Assembly: GCF_016786325.1 (NCBI RefSeq)
Contig: NZ_JADWYU010000145.1
Coordinates: 1-64,000 of the forward strand
DNA from: Frankia nepalensis
Lineage (GTDB): Bacteria; Actinomycetota; Actinomycetes; Frankiales; Frankiaceae
DNA: 64,000 nucleotides
Direction: 5' to 3'
The notes below the pieces were generated by a model that saw only the letters and a program-made list of their open reading frames with translations, ran no database searches and was not told where the DNA came from. Every line of letters begins with the position of its first letter. Positions within the stretch are counted from its first letter, which is position 1. The position numbers and the translations under genes are program-made. Positions 9,227-18,020 of the stretch are shown one piece after another.

Positions 9227-10153
9227 TCAGGCTTTGGGCTCGCTCGCGGGGCTGGCCGGGGCCATGGGATGGGAGCAGGCACAGCAGACGTCGGCGAAGA
9301 CGTCGATGAACTGTCGGTTGTCGCCCGTGCGCCAGACGACGGCCAGTTCGCTGGGCGGCAGTCCGCTGACTGGCCGGCACACGATGTCGTCGCGGTGGTA
9401 GATGTCGGCGTTGCCGGCGGAGAGCAGGGTGATCCCTAGTCCGGCGGCGACCGCTTCGAACGACTCCTCCGCGGTCTCGGCTTCTCCGGCGATGACGGCC
9501 GGGAACGGCCGGGCGGCTGTCCCGAGCCAGAAGTCCCGCTGGGCGCCGGCCGTTCGCGGCAGCGCGATGAAGGGTTCGTCGACGAGGTCGGCGAAGGGCA
9601 CCATGGGCAGGCCGGCGAGGTCGTGGCCGCGCGCCACCGCTACCCATATCTCCTCGCGGGCCACGACCCGCCAGGAAAGCGCGCCAGTGTCCGGCATGGG
9701 CAGCCAGGCGATCGCGACGTCTACCTCGCCCTGGGCCAGGCCAACCGTGGGGTCGGCCCAGGAGACCTGGCGGAAGACCAGCTTCCAGCCGGGAAGCCGC
9801 TGGTGCATCCGCGCGGTGACGGCCGGGACGAGCCCGCGACCGATCCGCGTCTGAAAGCCCACCCGTACCATCGCGCCGGCCTGGGCCGACGCCTCCGAGA
9901 CGGCGAGCAGCGCGGCTTCCCAGTCCTGGGCGAGCCGCCGGGCATGTGGCAGCAGTGCCTCTCCGGCCGGCGTCAGTCGCAGCGTTCGCCCCTTCCGCTC
10001 GAACAGGGTGGTCCGCAACGACCGCTCCAGCTGGCGGATCTGCTTGCTCAGCGCGGGCTGGGAGATGAACAGCCGCTGACTTGCCGCCCGGGTGAAGCTC
10101 TGCTCCTCCGCGACCGCCACGAAATAACGGAGATCCCGCACGTGCACGTCCAT
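9227..10153 (-). CDS. LysR family transcriptional regulator
   Basis: 308-residue LysR regulator. The N-terminal winged HTH reads RDLRYFVAVAEEQSFTRAA, RLFISQPALSKQIRQLE and LFERKGRTLRLTPAGEALL. The rest is the two-lobe co-inducer domain (VRVGFQTRIGRGLVP at the first strand). An ATG two codons further out (10159) is equally possible; neither has a clear Shine-Dalgarno. The gene is divergent from a quinone-oxidoreductase-like gene, and a T-N11-A dyad overlaps its own start, the usual arrangement for autoregulation and activation of the divergent target. Confidence 0.92.
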   Translation of the reverse strand: MDVHVRDLRYFVAVAEEQSFTRAASQRLFISQPALSKQIRQLERSLRTTLFERKGRTLRLTPAGEALLPHARRLAQDWEAALLAVSEASAQAGAMVRVGFQTRIGRGLVPAVTARMHQRLPGWKLVFRQVSWADPTVGLAQGEVDVAIAWLPMPDTGALSWRVVAREEIWVAVARGHDLAGLPMVPFADLVDEPFIALPRTAGAQRDFWLGTAARPFPAVIAGEAETAEESFEAVAAGLGITLLSAGNADIYHRDDIVCRPVSGLPPSELAVVWRTGDNRQFIDVFADVCCACSHPMAPASPASEPKA

Positions 10154-10166
10154 AACCATTGGTTAT
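10152..10166. promoter_or_regulatory. LysR-type T-N11-A binding site
   Basis: ATAACC-ATT-GGTTAT is a perfect 15-base dyad containing the T-N11-A core of LysR-family boxes. It overlaps the two possible start codons of the LysR gene and lies about 90 bases before the divergent oxidoreductase start, where it could repress the regulator itself. Confidence 0.6.
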
Positions 10167-10256
10167 AGCAACAGGTCTTGGACCGGCACGAAGAAGCTGG
10201 GCACGGTGGTCTGGCGGCACCGGATCGCCCCAGCGCTCAGTCCCGAGGAAGGCGCC

Positions 10257-11174
10257 ATGCAGGCACTCGTCTACGACCCGGACCAGCCGGCCGGCCTACG
10301 TCTGGCGGAGGTGGCCGAACCCGTTCCCGGTCCTGGCCAGGCGCTGGTCGAGGTTCGGGCATTCTCGTTGAACTTCGGCGAGCTGGCCTACCGGGCAGGG
10401 CGGGCCAGCCCTGGCGAGGTTCACGGGTGGGACGCCGCCGGGATCGTCGTCTCGGCGGCCGAGGACGGCTCCGGCCCGGCGGCTGGCACGCCGGTCGTGA
10501 CCTTCGGCTGGGACGGTGCCTGGGCGCGCCGCCGCGCCGTGTCCACCGCGGAGCTGGCGGTGCTGCCGGTCGGGCTCGATCCGGGCGCCGCGGCGGCGCT
10601 GCCCGTCGCCGGGGTGACCGCGCTGCGGGCGGTCCGTCGACTCGGGTCGGTCCTGGGCCGCCGGGTCCTGATCACCGGAGCTTCCGGTGGGGTGGGGCGG
10701 TTCGCCGTGCAGCTGGCCGCCCGAGCCGGCGCAGAGGTCGTCGCGTCGGTCGGGAGCCCGGCGCGCGGCGAGGGCCTCGGCCAGCTCGGTGCCGCCGAGA
10801 TCGTCATCGGCCCGGAACAGGTGACCGGACCGGTCCACGGGGTTCTGGACAACGTCGGCGGACAGCAGCTCGCCGAGGCGTTTGCGTTGCTGGAAGCGGG
10901 CGGGGTCCTGCTGTCCATCGGTAAGGCGTCCGGCCAGCCGACCATCATCGACTTCGAGCGGGAACGCCACCGGTCCGGCGAGCGGCGGATCGAGCCGTTC
11001 GTCATGGACCCTGGACTGGCCGAAGACCTCGCCTACCTCGTCCGGTTGCTCGACCGAGGCGAGCTGGATCCCCAGATCGGTTGGCGCGGCCCCTGGCAGC
11101 GAACACCCGAGGCCGCCGAGGCGCTGCTGTCCCGCCGCGTCACGGGCAAGGCCGTGCTCGACATCCCGCACTGA
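10257..11174 (+). CDS. Zinc-binding-dehydrogenase family (quinone oxidoreductase-like) protein
   Basis: Medium-chain dehydrogenase/reductase of 305 residues. The start ATG at 10257 follows GAGGAAGG at good spacing. The N-terminal GroES-like domain (about 1-110) lacks the cysteine/histidine cluster of zinc alcohol dehydrogenases, so it is of the zinc-free quinone-oxidoreductase type. The nucleotide-binding domain begins at RRVLITGASGGVGRFAVQLAA, with NVGG and LSIGKASG later, consistent with NADPH use. It is transcribed away from the LysR gene, which is its likely regulator. Substrate (quinone, enone or other) unknown. Confidence 0.88.
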   Translation: MQALVYDPDQPAGLRLAEVAEPVPGPGQALVEVRAFSLNFGELAYRAGRASPGEVHGWDAAGIVVSAAEDGSGPAAGTPVVTFGWDGAWARRRAVSTAELAVLPVGLDPGAAAALPVAGVTALRAVRRLGSVLGRRVLITGASGGVGRFAVQLAARAGAEVVASVGSPARGEGLGQLGAAEIVIGPEQVTGPVHGVLDNVGGQQLAEAFALLEAGGVLLSIGKASGQPTIIDFERERHRSGERRIEPFVMDPGLAEDLAYLVRLLDRGELDPQIGWRGPWQRTPEAAEALLSRRVTGKAVLDIPH

Positions 11175-11216
11175 CGAACAGCGTCAGCACCCCGACAAAC
11201 ACCCATATCCATGGGT
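11171..11216 (+). terminator. Two short hairpins after the oxidoreductase gene
   Basis: CTGACG/CGTCAG (11171-11176 with 11182-11187) overlaps the TGA stop. ACCCAT/ATGGGT (11201-11206 with 11211-11216) follows. Both stems are perfect with 4-5 base loops and could stop transcription before the next gene. Confidence 0.4.
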
Positions 11217-11338
11217 CGTCGCGCCAGGTTCGCGGTGCCGTCAGACCACCCGCCGATGCGGGCGGCGCGGCGGGTGACCACGCCCTCGGCCCGGCTCAGC
11301 GACCTGGCGACCCGGCAAAGTCCTCAAGGAGCGTGCGT

Positions 11339-12184
11339 GTGGAACTCGGTGTCAGTGGCCTGAACGCGAAGGCGACGGTTGGCCCGGAGGCAACCGTCCG
11401 TCTGGCCCGGCTGGCCGAGGAGCTGGGATACCGCTCCTGGTGGGCCGGTGAGCATGTCGTCCTTCCCAGCCCCCGGGTGCCATCGTCGCCGATGGAGGCG
11501 ACGGACCCGATCCTCGATCCCCTGCTGCATCTCGCCTACGTGGCCGCCGTCACCCGGCGGCTCGAGCTGGGCACCGGGATCGTCATTCTTCCCCAGCGCA
11601 ACCCGCTGGTTCTCGCCAAGCAGGTGGCGAGCCTGGACGTGCTCAGCGGAGGGCGGGTGCTGCTCGGTGTCGGCGCCGGCTACCTGGAACCGGAGATGAC
11701 CGCCATCGGGGTGCCGATGGCCGGCCGAGGCCGCCGCACGGACGAGTACCTGGACGCGATGACCTCGCTCTGGCTGGATTCCCAGCCCGCCTACGACGGG
11801 CAGTACGTCGCGTTCGCGAACATCGACGCCCACCCACGGCCCGTGCGGCCGGGAGGCCCCCGCATCGTGATCGGTGGCCACAGCCAGGCCGCCTACCGCC
11901 GCGCGGTCGCTCGCGGGCACGGCTGGTTCGGCAACGGCACGGCCGCCGACCTCGTCACGCACCTGTCCGGGCTCGCCGCGGCGGCGACCGAGGTCGAGCG
12001 GCCGGCCCGGCTCGGCCGCCTGGAAACCATCTACATGCAGCTCGACCCGGTCGAGGTCACCGCCGCCGCGGCGCGCCGATACGCCGAACTCGGCGTCGAC
12101 CGCCTCCTTGTGTACCCGTTGCCCATCGAATCGGAAGGTGACGTCGCCGCCTTCCTGGAACGGCACGCCTCCCTCCCCCACTGA
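11339..12184 (+). CDS. LLM class F420-dependent oxidoreductase (TIGR03619-like)
   Basis: Luciferase-like TIM-barrel enzyme of about 281 residues. The GTG at 11339 is chosen because AAGGAG (11326-11331) is 7 bases away; the GTG two codons earlier is too close to it. Visible family features are ARLAEELGYRSWWAGEHVVLP near the start, LELGTGIVILPQRNPLVLAKQVASLDVLSGGR (strand and phosphate region, 25-30 residues apart), GVGAGYLEPEMTAIG and a C-terminal LGVDRLLVYPLP. The ILPQRNP pattern is typical of enzymes that use F420 and not FMN. It lies alone between the quinone-oxidoreductase gene and the ABC exporter. Substrate unknown. Confidence 0.88.
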   Translation: MELGVSGLNAKATVGPEATVRLARLAEELGYRSWWAGEHVVLPSPRVPSSPMEATDPILDPLLHLAYVAAVTRRLELGTGIVILPQRNPLVLAKQVASLDVLSGGRVLLGVGAGYLEPEMTAIGVPMAGRGRRTDEYLDAMTSLWLDSQPAYDGQYVAFANIDAHPRPVRPGGPRIVIGGHSQAAYRRAVARGHGWFGNGTAADLVTHLSGLAAAATEVERPARLGRLETIYMQLDPVEVTAAAARRYAELGVDRLLVYPLPIESEGDVAAFLERHASLPH

Positions 12185-12270
12185 CCGGCGCGGCGCCACA
12201 CGGCCCTTTGCCGCGAGCGACGCGGGAGGTGTCCGGCTACCGACGTTTTCCCCTTCATGCGTATCCGGGC

Positions 12271-12302
12271 TTGACCTTGACCCTGCGTCAGGGTTCCAGC
12301 AT
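12271..12302 (+). promoter_or_regulatory. MerR-type promoter of the ABC exporter
   Basis: A TTGACC -35 (12271-12276) is followed by the perfect dyad ACCCTG-CGT-CAGGGT (12280-12294) and a weak -10 (CAGCAT, 12297-12302) at an over-long 20-base spacing. A dyad inside an over-long spacer is the hallmark of MerR-activated promoters, and a MerR gene follows the transporter. Transcription would begin at about the ATG at 12309, so the message may be leaderless. Confidence 0.55.
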
Positions 12303-12308
12303 GGCGGC

Positions 12309-13265
12309 ATGACCGCTACCAACCCCGCGATCGAGGTTGCCGGGCTCACCAAGTCCTACGGCGACCACGCCGTATTGGACGGCGTCGACCTGACCGTCCC
12401 GGAGGGCACCGTCTACGCGCTCCTCGGGCCCAACGGCGCCGGCAAGACGACCATCGTCAACATTCTCTCCACCCTGCTGGCCCCCGGTGACGGCGAGATC
12501 CGCGTCGCCGGCTTCGACGTGCGCCGCGAGCCCGCCGGGGTGCGCGCCGCGATCGGTGTCACCGGGCAGTTCTCCGCGATCGACGAGCTGCTCACCGGCC
12601 GCGAGAACCTGCGGCTGATGGCCGACCTGGCGCACCTGGACCGAGCGGCCGCGACCACCGCCGTCACCGTGATGCTGGAACGCTTCGACCTCACCGACGC
12701 GGCCGACCGGCGGGCGCAGACCTACTCGGGCGGCATGAAGCGGCGGCTGGATCTGGCGATGACGCTCATCGCCCGGCCTCGGCTGATCTTCCTCGACGAG
12801 CCGACGTCCGGTCTCGACCCGCGCAGCCGTCGCGACCTGTGGGCGATCGTGCGCGAGCAGGTCGCCGACGGCGTGACCGTGCTGCTGACGACGCAGTACC
12901 TCGAGGAGGCCGACCAGCTGGCCGACCGGATCGGGGTTCTCGACAAGGGCCGCCTGGTCGCCGAGGGCACGGCCGCCGAGCTGAAGCGGCGGGTGCCCGG
13001 CGGGCACGTGTCGGTGCAGTTCACCGACGCCGCGGGGCTGGCCGCCGCGGCGGCGGCGCATCCCGAAGCCACCGCCGACGCCGAGGCGCTCACCCTGCAG
13101 GTCCCGGCCGACGGCAGCCTCGCCGGGCTGCGCCGCGTGCTCGACGGCCTCGACGACGACGGCGTCGCCGGGCTGACGGTCGAGTCCGCCGATCTCGACG
13201 ACGTGTTCCTCGCGCTCACCGGCCACGCGGCCGAGGCGCCCACCGCGCAGGAGATCCCCGCATGA
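12309..13265 (+). CDS. ABC exporter ATP-binding protein, DrrA type
   Basis: ATPase subunit of a multidrug-type ABC exporter, 318 residues. Walker A is LGPNGAGKTT near residue 45. The Q-loop region is GVTGQFSAIDELLTGRENL, the signature is YSGGMKRRLDLA, Walker B is LIFLDEPTSGLDPRSR and the H-loop position reads LLTTQYLEEAD, with Q in place of His as in DrrA/daunorubicin exporters. The C-terminal extension (about 230-318) is the usual DrrA tail. No Shine-Dalgarno precedes the ATG, fitting a leaderless message from the MerR-type promoter. It overlaps the permease gene by four bases (ATGA). Confidence 0.93.
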   Translation: MTATNPAIEVAGLTKSYGDHAVLDGVDLTVPEGTVYALLGPNGAGKTTIVNILSTLLAPGDGEIRVAGFDVRREPAGVRAAIGVTGQFSAIDELLTGRENLRLMADLAHLDRAAATTAVTVMLERFDLTDAADRRAQTYSGGMKRRLDLAMTLIARPRLIFLDEPTSGLDPRSRRDLWAIVREQVADGVTVLLTTQYLEEADQLADRIGVLDKGRLVAEGTAAELKRRVPGGHVSVQFTDAAGLAAAAAAHPEATADAEALTLQVPADGSLAGLRRVLDGLDDDGVAGLTVESADLDDVFLALTGHAAEAPTAQEIPA

Positions 13266-14056
13266 GCACCACCTACACCGTCCGCGACTCGGCGACGATG
13301 CTGCGGCGCAATCTGCTGCACATACGCCGCTACCCCTCACTGTCGATCATGCTGGTCGCGCAGCCGATCCTGTTCCTGCTGCTGTTCGTGTACGTGTTCG
13401 GCGGGACCCTGGGTGCCGGCCTGCCGGGACAGGAGGGCGGCGGAGACCGCGGCGACTACCTCGTGTTCATCACGCCGGGCATCCTGTTCATGACCGTCGC
13501 CAGCGTCGCGCTCGGCACCGCGATCTCGACCGCGAGCGACATGACCACCGGGATCATCGCCCGGTTCCGCACGATGAACATCGCCCGGGCGTCGGTGCTC
13601 ACCGGCCACGTGCTGGGCGCCGTCCTCAAGACCGGAGGCGCCGTGGTGATCGTGGCGGCGTTCGCGTTCCTGCTCGGGTTCCGCTCCGACGCCGGCCCGC
13701 TCGGCTGGCTCGGCGCGATCGCGCTGCTGATCCTCGTCGCGTTCTCGCTCACCTGGCTGACCGTCGGCATGGGCCTGGCGGCGGACAGCGTCGAGACGGC
13801 CAGCAACACGCCGCTGTTCCTGGTGATCCTCCCGTTCATCAGCAGCAGCTTCGTGCCGACCGACGCGATGCCCACGGGGCTGCGCCAGTTCGCGGAGCAC
13901 CAGCCGTTCACCCCGATGATCGACACGCTGCGCGCACTCGTCACCGGCGCCTCGACGGACTCCGACCTGTGGCTCGCGATCGGCTGGTGCGTCCTGATCG
14001 CGCTGCTCGGCTACCTCTGGTCGCGTCGGCTGTTCCTGCGGGTGCCCGCGAAATAG
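13262..14056 (+). CDS. ABC exporter permease, DrrB/ABC-2 type
   Basis: 264-residue membrane subunit of the exporter with about six predicted membrane helices (YPSLSIMLVAQPILFLLLFVY, GILFMTVASVALGTAIS, VVIVAAFAFLLGF and others). The conserved ABC-2 region reads LPFISSSFVPTDAMP followed by AEHQPFTPMIDTLRALVTG, characteristic of daunorubicin-resistance DrrB proteins. Its ATG overlaps the ATPase stop (ATGA), so the two are translationally coupled. Likely exports a hydrophobic drug or metabolite; the substrate is not evident. Confidence 0.92.
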   Translation: MSTTYTVRDSATMLRRNLLHIRRYPSLSIMLVAQPILFLLLFVYVFGGTLGAGLPGQEGGGDRGDYLVFITPGILFMTVASVALGTAISTASDMTTGIIARFRTMNIARASVLTGHVLGAVLKTGGAVVIVAAFAFLLGFRSDAGPLGWLGAIALLILVAFSLTWLTVGMGLAADSVETASNTPLFLVILPFISSSFVPTDAMPTGLRQFAEHQPFTPMIDTLRALVTGASTDSDLWLAIGWCVLIALLGYLWSRRLFLRVPAK

Positions 14057-14134
14057 TGTGCCCGGGAACGGCCGCCGGGTATGCAAAGAAAGATCATCCT
14101 TACACACCCTTTGGCCGACTAGGAGACTGGCGCG

Positions 14135-14905
14135 GTGCTCACGATCAGCCAGCTGGCGTCGTACGCCGGCGTCACCGTGCGCGCGGTGCGGCATTACCAC
14201 GCCAAGGGCCTCCTGCCGGAGCCGGAGCGCGACCACTCCGGCTACCGGCGCTACGACGCCCGCGCCGTCGTCGAGCTCATCAAGATCCGTACGCTCGCCG
14301 ACGCCGGCGTGCCGCTCGCCCGCGTCCACGAGCTGTTGGCCGCGAGCGAAGAGGAGTTCACCGCCGCCGTCGCCGACATCGACCGGCGCCTGCGCGCGGA
14401 GATCAGGGAGCGGCAACGGCACCGCGAGCGGATCGCGCAGCTGGCGGCCGGAGACAGCCTGGCCCTGCCGCCCGAGGCGGTGGCCTACCTCGACCGGCTG
14501 CGCGGGATCGGACTGCCGGAACCGATGATCGAGGGCGAGCGGGATTCCTGGATCCTGGTGGCCGCCCAGCTCCCGGAGCACATGCCGCTCTACATGAAGG
14601 TGAAGCAGCAGCAACTCGACGACCCGGCGACGGTCGAGCTCTACCGCGATCTGGCCGCCGCGATCGACTGGGCGGCGGACGACCCGCGCGTGGCGGCCGT
14701 CAGCGACCGGCTCGTGGCCCTCATCGAGGCCGACGCCGCGGAATGGGAGAACCACGACGAGGCGATGCCCGACGAGCTCGCGCGGCTCCTCGACTCCGTC
14801 TTCCTCGACTCGATGCCGATCGCCCGCCGGCTCCTGGAACTGCTCGAGGAACGCGGCTGGCGCGGCTGGACCAAGCTCGAGCGGATCAGTCCGACACAGC
14901 CATAG
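14135..14905 (+). CDS. MerR family transcriptional regulator
   Basis: 256-residue MerR regulator starting at a GTG preceded by TAGGAG. The N-terminal winged helix reads MLTISQLASYAGVTVRAVRHYH, then AKGLLPEPERDHSGYRRYD. A long linking helix (about 70-110) follows, then a C-terminal domain of about 140 residues rich in acidic and hydrophobic residues, likely ligand binding in the style of TipA-like drug sensors. It follows the exporter genes by 78 bases in the same direction, and a MerR-type promoter precedes the exporter. The simplest reading is drug-induced activation of exporter plus regulator. Confidence 0.9.
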   Translation: MLTISQLASYAGVTVRAVRHYHAKGLLPEPERDHSGYRRYDARAVVELIKIRTLADAGVPLARVHELLAASEEEFTAAVADIDRRLRAEIRERQRHRERIAQLAAGDSLALPPEAVAYLDRLRGIGLPEPMIEGERDSWILVAAQLPEHMPLYMKVKQQQLDDPATVELYRDLAAAIDWAADDPRVAAVSDRLVALIEADAAEWENHDEAMPDELARLLDSVFLDSMPIARRLLELLEERGWRGWTKLERISPTQP

Positions 14906-14982
14906 GTCAGTCCGACACAGCCGTGGGGAAGATGTCACGGCCAGTGGATCGCGCCGCCGTCGATCACCGTAGGCTTTGCCCC

Positions 14983-16158
14983 GTGGATGGGGAACACGAC
15001 GGTATGTCCGGGTCGCGCCGGCCCGCGCCCACCCCGGCCTCCGCCCTCCGGGACGGTGCCGGCCGGCTGGGCAGCGCCCTACGCAAGCCGGTGTCGTTGG
15101 TGCACCCTCGGCGTCGCACCTCCAGCTTGCAGGGCCCGCCCCTGGGTACGCGCGACTCGGTCGTGGCGTGCGGGGTGTATCGCCGGGGCGAGCGTGACCC
15201 GCACCCGCGCGGGTTCGACGCGGCGCTGCGCTCCGCGCGCGCCGGCAGGGACGGTTTCGTCTGGCTCGGCCTGTACGAGCCGTCCGAGGATGACCTGGCC
15301 GCGGTCGCGGCCACCTTCGGGCTGCACCCGCTCGCGGTGGAGGACGCCACCCAGCGCCACGAGCGCCCCAAGCTGGAACGCTACGACGACACCCTGTTCG
15401 CCGTGCTGAAGACCATCCGCTACGTCGATCATCAGAAGGTCTCCGCCACCTCCGAGATCGTCGAGACCGGGCAGATCATGCTCTTCGTCGGCCGCGACTT
15501 CGTGATCACCATCCGCCACGGGGCGCACGGCGAACTGCAGACCCTGCGCGCCCGGCTGGAAGCACGTCCTCACCTGCTCGCCCGCGGGCCCGCCATCGTG
15601 CTGCACGCCGTCGCCGACCACATCGTCGACGACTACCTGAAGGTCGCCGATCTCATTCAGCGGGACATCGACGCTCTCGAGAACGCCGTGTTCGACCACC
15701 GGACCCGCTTCCCCGACGCCGGGGCCGTCTACCAGCTCAAACGGGAAGTGGTCGAGTTCAAGCACGCCGTGCTGCCGCTGGCCACCCCGTTGCGTACGCT
15801 CGCCGACCCGGACGGCGACGTCGGCCCGATCCCGCCCGAGGTACGCAGCTACTTCCGCGACGTCGAGGACCACGTACACCGCGTCACCGAACGCGTCGCC
15901 GGATTCGACGACCTGCTCGGCTCGCTCCTGCAGGCCACCCTCGCCCAGGTCTCCGTCGCGCAGAACCAGGACATGCGCAAGATCAGCGCCTGGGTCGCGA
16001 TCGCCGCCGTCCCCACCGCCACCGCCGGCATCTACGGCATGAACTTCGACCACATGCCCGAACTGCGCCAGGAGTGGGGCTACCCCGCCGTCCTGACGTT
16101 CATGGTCACGGCCTGCGTCGTGCTGTACCACGCCTTCAAACGCAACGGCTGGCTATAG
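14983..16158 (+). CDS. corA: CorA family magnesium/cobalt transporter
   Basis: CorA-type divalent cation channel, about 391 residues from a GTG at 14983, which sits 7 bases after a -10-like TAGGCT and would be leaderless; an ATG at 15004 is the alternative. The cytoplasmic alpha/beta domain and long stalk helices are followed by two membrane helices. The selectivity loop YGMNFDHMPEL (GMN motif) lies between them, and the C terminus ends with basic residues (FKRNGWL). HPLAVEDATQRHERPKLERYDD is the conserved CorA N-terminal signature. Forms a pentamer in the inner membrane in known members. Stands alone; a hairpin follows. Confidence 0.95.
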   Translation: MDGEHDGMSGSRRPAPTPASALRDGAGRLGSALRKPVSLVHPRRRTSSLQGPPLGTRDSVVACGVYRRGERDPHPRGFDAALRSARAGRDGFVWLGLYEPSEDDLAAVAATFGLHPLAVEDATQRHERPKLERYDDTLFAVLKTIRYVDHQKVSATSEIVETGQIMLFVGRDFVITIRHGAHGELQTLRARLEARPHLLARGPAIVLHAVADHIVDDYLKVADLIQRDIDALENAVFDHRTRFPDAGAVYQLKREVVEFKHAVLPLATPLRTLADPDGDVGPIPPEVRSYFRDVEDHVHRVTERVAGFDDLLGSLLQATLAQVSVAQNQDMRKISAWVAIAAVPTATAGIYGMNFDHMPELRQEWGYPAVLTFMVTACVVLYHAFKRNGWL

Positions 16159-16180
16159 GCCCGTCGTCCGAACTCCGCCG

Positions 16181-16205
16181 CTCACGGCCTGTGACAGGCG
16201 CTGAG
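16181..16205. terminator. Hairpin between convergent genes
   Basis: Arms CTCA..GCCTG (16181-16191) and CAGGC..TGAG (16195-16205) pair, with a two-base internal mismatch and a 3-base loop, between CorA and the convergent LLM gene. Weak but well placed. Confidence 0.4.
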
Positions 16206-16280
16206 GCCAGGATCGGGCAGCCGCGCCAGGCAGGGCAGACGGCAGGTGTCTGGCTCGTTGGCCGAGAGGGCCATACGCAC

Positions 16281-17246
16281 TCAGCGCAGCAGGCTGGCGA
16301 GAAGCTCGTAGGAGTGCGTCCGGTGGTCGAGCCCCGGGATCGGGCTGATGACGAGGAGCTCCTCGGCACGCGACGACTCGACGAGCTCAGTAAATCGTGG
16401 CTCGACGGTGGCGGGGCTGCCCACATACGTCGGAGCGAGCTTCTCGGCGACGAAGGCTTCCTGAGCAGCGGTCAGGCCGATGCTGGCCGCCTCGTCCGCC
16501 GTGGGCAGCAGGGTGTGCGGATCCGCCGTCCGCATGATCAGCTGGCCGAGCACGAAGGCGCGGGCGAGCCGGAGGGCCTCCTCGTCGGTGTCGGCGAGCA
16601 CGGCGCCCACCGCGACGCCGGCCACCGGTGCCGGCCGGTCCGGCGTCGGGTGGAAGGCCTTGCGGTACAGCGCCAGCGTGGGGGCGGCGAGGCCAGGGCG
16701 GAACAGCTCCGCGTAGATGTAGGGCAGGCCCGCGCGGCCCGCGAACTCGGCGCTGGACTCGCTGTTGCCGACGATGACGATTTCCGGTGACGCGGCGGCC
16801 CGAGGACTCGCGGGCAGCGGCGACGTCCCGTCGAGGTAGGCGGCGAGCTCGGCGAACTGCTCGGCGTACGACTGGCGCCTGCCCTGCCCCAGCCGCCGCG
16901 AGGCCTCCTCCGGGCCGCCCTGGCCGCGGCCGATGCCGAGGTCGGTGCGCCCCGGGTGCAGGGCGGCGAGCGTGCCGAACTGCTCGGCGATGGTCAGCGG
17001 CGAGTGGTACGGGAGGAGCACGACGCCCGCGCCGACGCGAATCGTCGAGGTCGCGCCGAGAATGTGGCTCGCCAGGACCGCGGGGCTCGAGCTCGCCAGT
17101 GCAGGGGTCGCGTGGTGCTCAGCGACCCAGTAGCGGTGGTAGCCGAGCCGCTCGACCTGTCTGGCGAGCTCGACGCTCTCCCGCAGGGCGTCACCCGGCG
17201 TCGCTCCCCGCCAGACCGGCGCGGGGTCATGAACGCCCAGCCTCAT
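16281..17246 (-). CDS. LLM class flavin-dependent oxidoreductase, MsnO8-like
   Basis: Luciferase-like monooxygenase of about 321 residues. The ATG at 17246 is favoured over 17261 because GGAGGGAGAAGG precedes it. Signatures are RLGYHRYWVAEHHATPALA, the bacterial luciferase/MsnO8 type EHH motif, VGAGVVLLPYHSPLTIAEQF and LGIGRGQGGPEE. These are features of FMN-dependent two-component enzymes and not of F420 enzymes, though no flavin reductase gene is adjacent. It is divergent from a TetR gene, with operator-like sequence in the shared promoter, and is therefore likely under its control. Confidence 0.9.
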   Translation of the reverse strand: MRLGVHDPAPVWRGATPGDALRESVELARQVERLGYHRYWVAEHHATPALASSSPAVLASHILGATSTIRVGAGVVLLPYHSPLTIAEQFGTLAALHPGRTDLGIGRGQGGPEEASRRLGQGRRQSYAEQFAELAAYLDGTSPLPASPRAAASPEIVIVGNSESSAEFAGRAGLPYIYAELFRPGLAAPTLALYRKAFHPTPDRPAPVAGVAVGAVLADTDEEALRLARAFVLGQLIMRTADPHTLLPTADEAASIGLTAAQEAFVAEKLAPTYVGSPATVEPRFTELVESSRAEELLVISPIPGLDHRTHSYELLASLLR

Positions 17247-17296
17247 GCCTTCTCCCTCCATGGTTGATCAATCGAGGACCCTACCCGATAAGTCAA

Positions 17297-17307
17297 GGGT
17301 GCCTACG
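17297..17307. promoter_or_regulatory. Operator half-site in the LLM/TetR promoter
   Basis: GGGTGCCTACG lies between the divergent LLM and TetR starts. Its reverse complement recurs as CGTAGGCACCC inside the palindrome before the peptide ABC operon (18021-18047). The match extends to 12 bases, CGTAGGCACCCT. A shared site flanking a TetR gene on both sides suggests that this TetR binds both. Confidence 0.5.
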
Positions 17308-17331
17308 TTTACCGGAGGTATGATCCGGAGC

Positions 17332-17949
17332 ATGGCCCAGGCCCAGGCGCAGGCGGTCGCGGCGCCGAGCGCGTTCGTCGCGAGCCCGCCCAAGCGCGCC
17401 GACGCCCGGCGCAACTACGAGGCGATCCTGGTCGCCGCCCACGCGGCGTTCTCGCGGGACGGGACGCACGCCTCGCTGGAGGACATCGCGCGGACCGCCG
17501 GCGTCTCGATCGCCACGCTGTACCGGCACTTCCCCAGCCGCGGGATCCTCGTCGACGCCCTCATCCGGGAAAGCCTCGGTCGGCTGACCGCCCGGGCGGC
17601 GGAGCTGTCGGGAGCGGCCAGACCCATCCAGGCGCTGCGCGAATGGGTGGAGGACGCGGTGGCGCACGCCAGCCTCTTTCGAGGTCTGACCACCCTGCTC
17701 CACGCCGCGTACTACGCGGAGGGATCGCCCGGTTACGAGTCCTGCCAGGCCATGCACGCCGCCGCGCTCCGCCTGCTGAAGCGCGCGCAGGCCGCCGGGC
17801 AGGTCAAGCCATCGGTGACCGCCGAGGAGCTGTGGGCGATCATCCTGTCGTCGGCCTGGATCCGCGAGACGTCACCGATGGAGCACGACCAGAGCCGGAT
17901 CGTCCTGCGGTTCGCCCTCGACGGGATCACGTCGTCCCCGCAGATGTGA
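17332..17949 (+). CDS. TetR family transcriptional regulator
   Basis: About 205 residues. The HTH is NYEAILVAAHAAFSRDGTHA, then DIARTAGVSIATLYRHFPSR, followed by the TetR C-terminal domain (SbtR-like in appearance). The ATG at 17332 is chosen with GGAGGT 12 bases upstream; an ATG at 17320 touches that site and seems too close. The gene sits between the divergent LLM gene and the ABC importer operon that starts 130 bases after it. Matching operator-like sequence occurs before both, so it probably regulates itself, the LLM enzyme and the importer. This links the oxidoreductase to use of the imported compound. Confidence 0.9.
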   Translation: MAQAQAQAVAAPSAFVASPPKRADARRNYEAILVAAHAAFSRDGTHASLEDIARTAGVSIATLYRHFPSRGILVDALIRESLGRLTARAAELSGAARPIQALREWVEDAVAHASLFRGLTTLLHAAYYAEGSPGYESCQAMHAAALRLLKRAQAAGQVKPSVTAEELWAIILSSAWIRETSPMEHDQSRIVLRFALDGITSSPQM

Positions 17950-18020
17950 GAGAAGTTCTCGCCAGACCGCTGACTTCGAGGCTAAGCCGTCCCTGAAGCC
18001 GTTCCGATGTGAACCATGGC

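Noticed and set aside
13337-14938. A 533-residue minus-strand frame opposite permease and MerR genes
   Set aside because: Clear domains lie on the other strand; this frame has none.
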